A stretch of 9,989 nucleotides of DNA from Eubacterium sp. (GTDB taxonomy: Bacteria; Bacillota; Clostridia; Oscillospirales; Acutalibacteraceae). How positions within the stretch are numbered: position 1 is the stretch's first letter; every line of letters starts with the position of its first letter. The position numbers and the translations under genes are program-made. The notes beneath the pieces were generated by a model. It did not search any database and was not told the DNA's origin. It was given only the letters and a program-made list of their open reading frames with translations. Shown here piece after piece: positions 6,253-9,989 of the stretch. The stretch lies in contig JAIDEF010000386.1 of the NCBI GenBank assembly GCA_029054965.1, positions 1-9,989 on the forward strand, in the 5' to 3' direction.

Positions 6253-6324
6253 ACAACCCAAATAAGCCCATGCATACTGCATAGGTGCAAATGAGTTATG
6301 AAGTTTAACAGTTAAATTAAACAT
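6238..6324 (-). CDS. 28-residue attenuator leader peptide
   Basis: A short ORF of 28 codons plus TAG, with AGAGG 8 nt before its ATG and a strong promoter just upstream. The peptide starts MFNLTVKLHNS; residues 12-24 read FAPMQYAWAYLGC, and it ends VHSS. It has no run of one amino acid, but Tyr17, Trp19 and Tyr21 cluster in YAWAY. A ribosome with Trp19 in the A site leaves 15 nt (6267-6253) before the antiterminator strand, the same kind of spacing as in trpL. Codons 14-20 can form an 8-bp hairpin (6285-6278 with 6274-6267, 3-nt loop) that could act as a pause site. The product itself probably has no function beyond controlling ribosome position. I do not recognise it as a known resistance leader peptide. 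Confidence 0.8.
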   Translation of the reverse strand: MFNLTVKLHNSFAPMQYAWAYLGCVHSS

Positions 6325-6344
6325 AATAATTACCTCTTTTTGAC

Positions 6345-6373
6345 ATAGTATCATAGCTGAAATAAAATGTCAA
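6345..6373 (-). promoter_or_regulatory. Promoter of the attenuator and GNAT-HIT-GNAT cassette
   Basis: TTGACA (6373-6368) and TACTAT (6350-6345) on the minus strand are spaced by 17 nt. The -35 is a perfect consensus and the -10 differs from TATAAT at one base. Predicted transcription start is near 6339, giving a very short 5' UTR of about 15 nt before the leader ATG. The promoter lies 8 nt after the mnmA stop; no terminator was seen after mnmA, so readthrough from that operon may also enter the leader. Confidence 0.8.
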
Positions 6374-6381
6374 TAAAAAAC

Positions 6382-7446
6382 TTAAATAATTGTTCCGCCG
6401 CCAAGAACTGTGTCGCAGTCATAAAGTACCACTGCCTGACCCTTGGTTATGGCTCTTTGCGGTTCATCAAAAACAACTTTGACCTTACCATCGTCAAGAA
6501 TGTATGCTGCTGCAGGCTGCTCCTTCATATTATAACGAACACGGGCAAAGCATCTGATTTTCTTTGCAGGATTTGGTATAAGCCAGTTAAAATCATCTGC
6601 TGTAAGCTCTTTGGAAAACAATTCGTCATTAGTACAAAGTGTAACTGTATTTTCAGCAACATTTTTATCAGCCACATACATAGGCTTGCCGAAGGCAACA
6701 CCAAGCCCCTTTCGCTGACCGTTTGTGTATCTTATAATCCCCTGGTGTTCGCCAAGAACATTACCGTTAATATCAATAAAATTACCCTTTGGATATGTTT
6801 TACCAAGATACCGCTCAATAAAATTCGCATAGTCGCCGTCAGGCACAAAACAGATGTCCTGACTGTCTTTTTTGCGTGCATTAAGAAAATCATTGTCCTC
6901 TGCAATTTCTCTGATTTCGTTTTTTGAATATTCACCAAGCGGAAAAATGATATGAGAAAGCTGTTCCTGTGTTAGTGAATAAAGAACATAGCTTTGGTCC
7001 TTTGAAGCATCCTCACCTTTTTTCAAATAAAACCAGCCGTCTTTTTCTTCAGTCTTAGCATAATGACCTGTTACAACATAGTCAAAACCAAGCTCCTGCA
7101 TTTTCTGAAAAAGTCTTTTGAACTTTAAATATCGGTTGCATTCAATACAGGGATTTGGTGTTCCGCCGTTTTCATAGGTAGCAATGAATTTGTCAATAAC
7201 CTTTTCCTTAAATTCGTCTTTAAAATTGAAAACATAATAAGGCATTGAAAGCCTGTTGGCTACTGAACGTGCATCCTCAATGTCATCAAGTGAACAGCAG
7301 GTTTTCTCTCTGCTTATCATAATATCATCATTGTCATAAAGCTTCATTGTAGCACCGATGCAATCGAAGCCTTTTTCTTTCATCAAAAAAGCGGCAACGC
7401 TGGAATCAACGCCACCGCTCATTGCGGTAATTGCTTTTTTACTCAT
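6382..7446 (-). CDS. mnmA: tRNA-specific 2-thiouridylase MnmA
   Basis: This 354-residue, full-length enzyme places sulfur on U34 of tRNAs for Lys, Glu and Gln, using ATP and sulfur that originates from a cysteine desulfurase. The ATP pyrophosphatase PP-loop is SGGVDSS (10-16). The catalytic region is TPNPCIECNRYLKF, with Cys103 as the nucleophile equivalent, and the second conserved Cys is Cys199 in SQDICFVPDGDY. GVAFGKPMYV and the C-terminal ARVRYN segment belong to the tRNA-binding beta domains. Position 100 is Cys where E. coli MnmA has Asp99, so three cysteines are available in the active site. The start lies 3 nt after the nadA stop with only a weak ribosome binding site, so translation is probably coupled. 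It is the last gene of the nifS operon. Confidence 0.97.
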   Translation of the reverse strand: MSKKAITAMSGGVDSSVAAFLMKEKGFDCIGATMKLYDNDDIMISREKTCCSLDDIEDARSVANRLSMPYYVFNFKDEFKEKVIDKFIATYENGGTPNPCIECNRYLKFKRLFQKMQELGFDYVVTGHYAKTEEKDGWFYLKKGEDASKDQSYVLYSLTQEQLSHIIFPLGEYSKNEIREIAEDNDFLNARKKDSQDICFVPDGDYANFIERYLGKTYPKGNFIDINGNVLGEHQGIIRYTNGQRKGLGVAFGKPMYVADKNVAENTVTLCTNDELFSKELTADDFNWLIPNPAKKIRCFARVRYNMKEQPAAAYILDDGKVKVVFDEPQRAITKGQAVVLYDCDTVLGGGTII

Positions 7447-7449
7447 AAA

Positions 7450-8364
7450 TTAACCAAGCCTTATCATTTCATCAATACATCTTTTAGCACCCTTGTAGGT
7501 TTCATCATCAAGCTCAATTTCCTCGCCAAAGGTACCCTTACAGCAATTAAGCACATCAACAAGCGTTGTTGCTTTCATATTATTACAAATACAGTCCTTC
7601 GACAGCGGATAGAACTTTTTATCCGCACACTCAAGCTGAAGGTGTGTAACAATACTGTTTTCTGTTCCTATAATAAATTCCTTTGCACTGCTTTTTTTAG
7701 CATAATCCATAATCCCTGTTGTTGAACCGACATAGTCAGCAAGCGCCACAACTTCAGGTGTGCATTCGGGATGAACCAAAAATTCAGCATTCGGATAAAG
7801 TGCCTTCGCCTTTTCAACATCCTTAGCAGTCATTTTTGCGTGAGTAGGACAGCCACCGTTAAGAAGCTTGAAATTCTTTTCAGGGAGCTGTTTTGAAATC
7901 CAATCACCAAGATTACAGTCAGGGATAAACAGAATGTTATCGTTATCAATTTTCTTACAGATTTCAAGTGCAGATGATGATGTAACACACACATCACAGA
8001 TTGTCTTAAGCTCGCTTGTGGTATTAATATAAGCCACAACCGTGTAATCAGGATACTGCTCTTTAACCTGAGCAATAACCTCCTTGTCCATCATTTCAGC
8101 CATAGGACAGCCTGCAATAGGATTTGCCAATATAACCTTTTTGTCTGGCGAAAGAATTTTAACGGTTTCAGCCATAAAACGAACACCGCACATTATAACA
8201 ATTTTATTTTGCACCTGTGAAGCCTTTACAGACAACGCAAAGCTGTCACCTGTGAAATCAGCAACCTCTAATATTTCAGGCGACTGATAACAATGTGCTA
8301 AAATACAAATATCTTTTTCCCTTTTCAATTCCAAAATCTGATTTTGAATATCCTTAATACTCAT
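7450..8364 (-). CDS. nadA: Quinolinate synthase NadA
   Basis: A 304-residue cytoplasmic enzyme that condenses iminoaspartate with dihydroxyacetone phosphate to quinolinate, the precursor of NAD. It needs a [4Fe-4S] cluster; the three ligands are visible as Cys86 (PIAGCPMAEM), Cys172 (LNGGCPTHAK) and Cys260 (KDCICNNMK). Active-site segments are intact: LAHCYQ (His24, Tyr26), VTSSSA (about 127-132), HPECTPEV (His198, Glu200) and STTG (214-217). The start at 8364 forms TAATG with the upstream stop and has GGAGAG at good distance; an in-frame TTG 18 nt upstream is not needed. Neither nadB nor nadC is present nearby. Its place between the Fe-S scaffold and mnmA suggests direct cluster supply by NifS/NifU. 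Confidence 0.97.
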   Translation of the reverse strand: MSIKDIQNQILELKREKDICILAHCYQSPEILEVADFTGDSFALSVKASQVQNKIVIMCGVRFMAETVKILSPDKKVILANPIAGCPMAEMMDKEVIAQVKEQYPDYTVVAYINTTSELKTICDVCVTSSSALEICKKIDNDNILFIPDCNLGDWISKQLPEKNFKLLNGGCPTHAKMTAKDVEKAKALYPNAEFLVHPECTPEVVALADYVGSTTGIMDYAKKSSAKEFIIGTENSIVTHLQLECADKKFYPLSKDCICNNMKATTLVDVLNCCKGTFGEEIELDDETYKGAKRCIDEMIRLG

Positions 8365-8798
8365 TAATGCTCTCCGCAGCAATCACAATTACCATCACAA
8401 AACAGCGATGGGTCATATGATATGCCCTTCTTATCGTAATAATTTTTTACTGCCATTTTAACAGCCTCTTCTGCAAGAACGGAACAATGAATTTTAATCG
8501 GCGGCAAACCGTCAAGAGCTTCAATAACAGCTTTGTTTGTAAGCTCTAAAGCTTTATCAATCGGCTGACCCTTAATCATTTCAGTAGCCATTGAGCTTGA
8601 TGCAATTGCTGATGCACAGCCAAATGTATTGAACTTTACATCATCAATTATTCCGTCATCGGTTACTTTGATATATATTTTCATAATATCGCCGCATTTT
8701 GCATTGCCGACTTCACCGATACCATCTGCATTTTCAATTTTACCAACATTTCTTGGATTTGTAAAGTGGTCCATTACTTTTTCTGAATAAAGTGCCAT
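8364..8798 (-). CDS. nifU: Fe-S cluster scaffold protein, NifU/IscU type
   Basis: A 144-residue scaffold on which Fe-S clusters are assembled from NifS-derived sulfur before transfer to apoproteins. The three ligand cysteines and the helper Asp are conserved: NAKCGD (Cys35, Asp37), FGCASAIASSSM (Cys61) and KIHCSVLAEEA (Cys105, next to His104). LPPIKIHC replaces the LPPVKLHC chaperone-recognition segment of IscU. The start at 8798 has GGGAG 7 nt upstream; a TTG at 8822 overlaps this region and is rejected. The C-terminus is unusual: the last 11 residues, CDGNCDCCGEH, hold four extra cysteines absent from classical IscU. It lacks the NFU and ferredoxin-like domains of full-length NifU. It follows nifS by 24 nt and overlaps nadA by 1 nt. 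Confidence 0.95.
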   Translation of the reverse strand: MALYSEKVMDHFTNPRNVGKIENADGIGEVGNAKCGDIMKIYIKVTDDGIIDDVKFNTFGCASAIASSSMATEMIKGQPIDKALELTNKAVIEALDGLPPIKIHCSVLAEEAVKMAVKNYYDKKGISYDPSLFCDGNCDCCGEH

Positions 8799-8822
8799 AT
8801 TTTTTCTCCCGAATATTATCAA

Positions 8823-9989
8823 TTACTTATTTTCGCTTATAATTTTCTCCCACACAGGTGATATGGAACGCAGATATGCTACAATCTCAGTGATTGTTTT
8901 TATCATATATTCAATTTCAGCTTCTGTGTTATTTTCATTAATTGACAGTCGTAGTGAACCGTGAGCAGTTTCAACAGGGACACCGATTGCAAGAAGAACA
9001 TGTGACGGCTCAAGACTGCCGCTTGTGCATGCAGAGCCGCTTGATGCTCTTATCCCTTTCATATCAAGCAAAAGCAATAAGCTTTCACCCTCTATCCCTT
9101 CAAAGCACATATTAATTGTACCAGGCAGATGATAAGTCAAATCACCGTTAATTCTGCTTCTTTCAATTGTTTTAAGACCATGTACAAGCTTATTCCTGAG
9201 CGAAGTTATTTTTGCAGAATTATTATCAAGACTATTCAGCGATTCAGACAAAGCAGCCTCCATCCCTGCAATTGCAGCTAAATTTTCTGTACCTGCACGC
9301 TTCCCTCTTTCCTGCGCTCCACCCGCAATCAGGCTGTGTATAGGAATACCCTTTCTTACATAAAGAAAACCGATACCCTTTGGACCATGAAATTTATGGG
9401 CTGACGCTGAAAGCATATCAATATTCATTTCATTAACATTAACAGGAATATGACCTACTGCCTGAACTGCATCTGTATGGAATATAACGCCCTTTTCTCT
9501 GCAGAGCTTTCCGATTTCAGCGACAGGCTGAATTGTGCCTATTTCATTGTTAGCAGTCATTATTGTAACAAGACAGGTATTTTCAGTAATTGTATTTGCA
9601 ATATCTTCAGCCTTTACGATACCGTTTGAGTTAACATCAAGAAGTGTAACCTCAAAGCCCTCTTTTTCAAGTTCGTACAGCGTATGCAAAACTGCGTGAT
9701 GCTCGAATTTTGAAGAAATTATGTGTTTTTTACCTTTTTTCTTCCCATTGTAAGCTGCAGTTCTCAGTGCCTGATTATCAGCTTCGCTTCCTCCTGAAGT
9801 AAAATAAATTTCCTTAGGTGATGCACCAATTAACTTTGCCAGTTTCTCTCTTATATTTTCAAGGTGCATTTTAGCCGTCTGACCATCGGTATGCAGTGAT
9901 GACGGATTGCCGTATATTTCAGTCAAAAACGGCATCATTGCATCAAGTGCAGTTTGACTTAATTTTGTTGTTGCTGCGTTATCTGCATA
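8823..9989 (-). CDS. nifS: Cysteine desulfurase NifS/IscS (5' end cut by the window edge)
   Basis: A PLP-dependent enzyme that takes sulfur from cysteine, yielding alanine and a protein persulfide, for Fe-S clusters and tRNA thiolation. The window contains 388 residues, beginning at YADNAATT; only a few N-terminal residues should be missing. The internal ATG at 9938 (MMPF) is not the start. Visible motifs are NEIGTIQP, HTDAVQAVGH (PLP contact), SASAHKFHGPKGIG with the PLP-binding Lys (visible residue 199), GGAQERGKRAGTEN, and the catalytic Cys in SSGSACTSGSLEPSHVL (visible residue 321). The long active-site loop is of group I (IscS/NifS), unlike SufS. It is the first visible gene of the operon; a regulator such as IscR may lie upstream, outside the window. 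Confidence 0.96.
   Translation of the reverse strand, partial: YADNAATTKLSQTALDAMMPFLTEIYGNPSSLHTDGQTAKMHLENIREKLAKLIGASPKEIYFTSGGSEADNQALRTAAYNGKKKGKKHIISSKFEHHAVLHTLYELEKEGFEVTLLDVNSNGIVKAEDIANTITENTCLVTIMTANNEIGTIQPVAEIGKLCREKGVIFHTDAVQAVGHIPVNVNEMNIDMLSASAHKFHGPKGIGFLYVRKGIPIHSLIAGGAQERGKRAGTENLAAIAGMEAALSESLNSLDNNSAKITSLRNKLVHGLKTIERSRINGDLTYHLPGTINMCFEGIEGESLLLLLDMKGIRASSGSACTSGSLEPSHVLLAIGVPVETAHGSLRLSINENNTEAEIEYMIKTITEIVAYLRSISPVWEKIISENK

Noticed and set aside
6156..6290. In-frame upstream extension of the first GNAT gene, with a hydrophobic N-terminus
   Set aside because: It runs through the terminator hairpin and overlaps the leader ORF in another frame. The ATG at 6155 has an ideal AGGAGG 7 nt upstream and starts the conserved family sequence.
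6362..6381. Terminator after mnmA
   Set aside because: There is a T run after the stop codon, but I found no GC-rich hairpin before it, so none is annotated.
6367..6927. Plus-strand open frame of 186 codons opposite mnmA
   Set aside because: It is antisense to a well-conserved gene, shows no family motif, has no ribosome binding site, and arises from the codon pattern of the opposite strand.
8365..8382. TTG start six codons upstream of nadA
   Set aside because: The ATG at 8364 forms TAATG with the nifU stop and has GGAGAG at proper distance; the upstream codons encode nothing conserved.

Overview
The window looks like chromosomal DNA of a low-GC, Gram-positive gut-type clostridium, probably Ruminococcus or another Oscillospiraceae relative. 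I infer this from the AT-rich composition, the strong AGGAGG-type ribosome binding sites, the lipoprotein signal peptides and the families present (NifS/NifU with MnmA; a COG2984-type binding protein with its permease and ATPase). No marker gene fixes the species. Every supported gene is on the minus strand, so the transcripts run from high to low coordinates.

Region 1 (9989 down to 6382) is a sulfur-delivery operon: cysteine desulfurase NifS (5' end cut by the window edge), the NifU/IscU-type Fe-S scaffold, quinolinate synthase NadA (a [4Fe-4S] enzyme of NAD synthesis) and the tRNA 2-thiouridylase MnmA. Genes are 24, -1 and 3 nt apart. NifS supplies sulfur, NifU builds clusters, and NadA and MnmA are the likely users.

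Region 2 (6373 down to 6156) is the most interesting part. A near-consensus promoter (TTGACA, 17 nt, TACTAT) is followed by a ribosome binding site, a 28-codon leader peptide ORF, and an intrinsic terminator lying directly before the ribosome binding site of an acetyltransferase gene. The last codons of the leader ORF nearly repeat the 3' arm of the terminator. They can therefore pair with its 5' arm to form an antiterminator. An early leader segment can in turn pair with the antiterminator segment. This is a complete 1:2 / 2:3 / 3:4 attenuator of the trp type, apparently undescribed for this kind of gene.

Region 3 (6155 down to 4762) is a tightly packed GNAT acetyltransferase - HIT-family protein - RimJ/RimL-type GNAT cassette controlled by that attenuator.

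Region 4 (4707 down to 1936) encodes an ABC importer: a lipoprotein binding protein, a membrane permease and an ATPase, of the family that includes streptococcal TrpXYZ. A 15-bp hairpin separates the binding-protein gene from the permease gene, and a strong terminator ends the unit at about 1892-1923.

Region 5 (1861 down to 1) has its own consensus promoter (TTGACA, 17 nt, TATTAT), a leader of about 112 nt, a secreted protein of unknown function, and a lipoprotein subtilisin-like protease truncated by the window start. No tRNA, rRNA, CRISPR array, insertion sequence or attachment site was seen. No gene-free stretch exceeds 300 bases.
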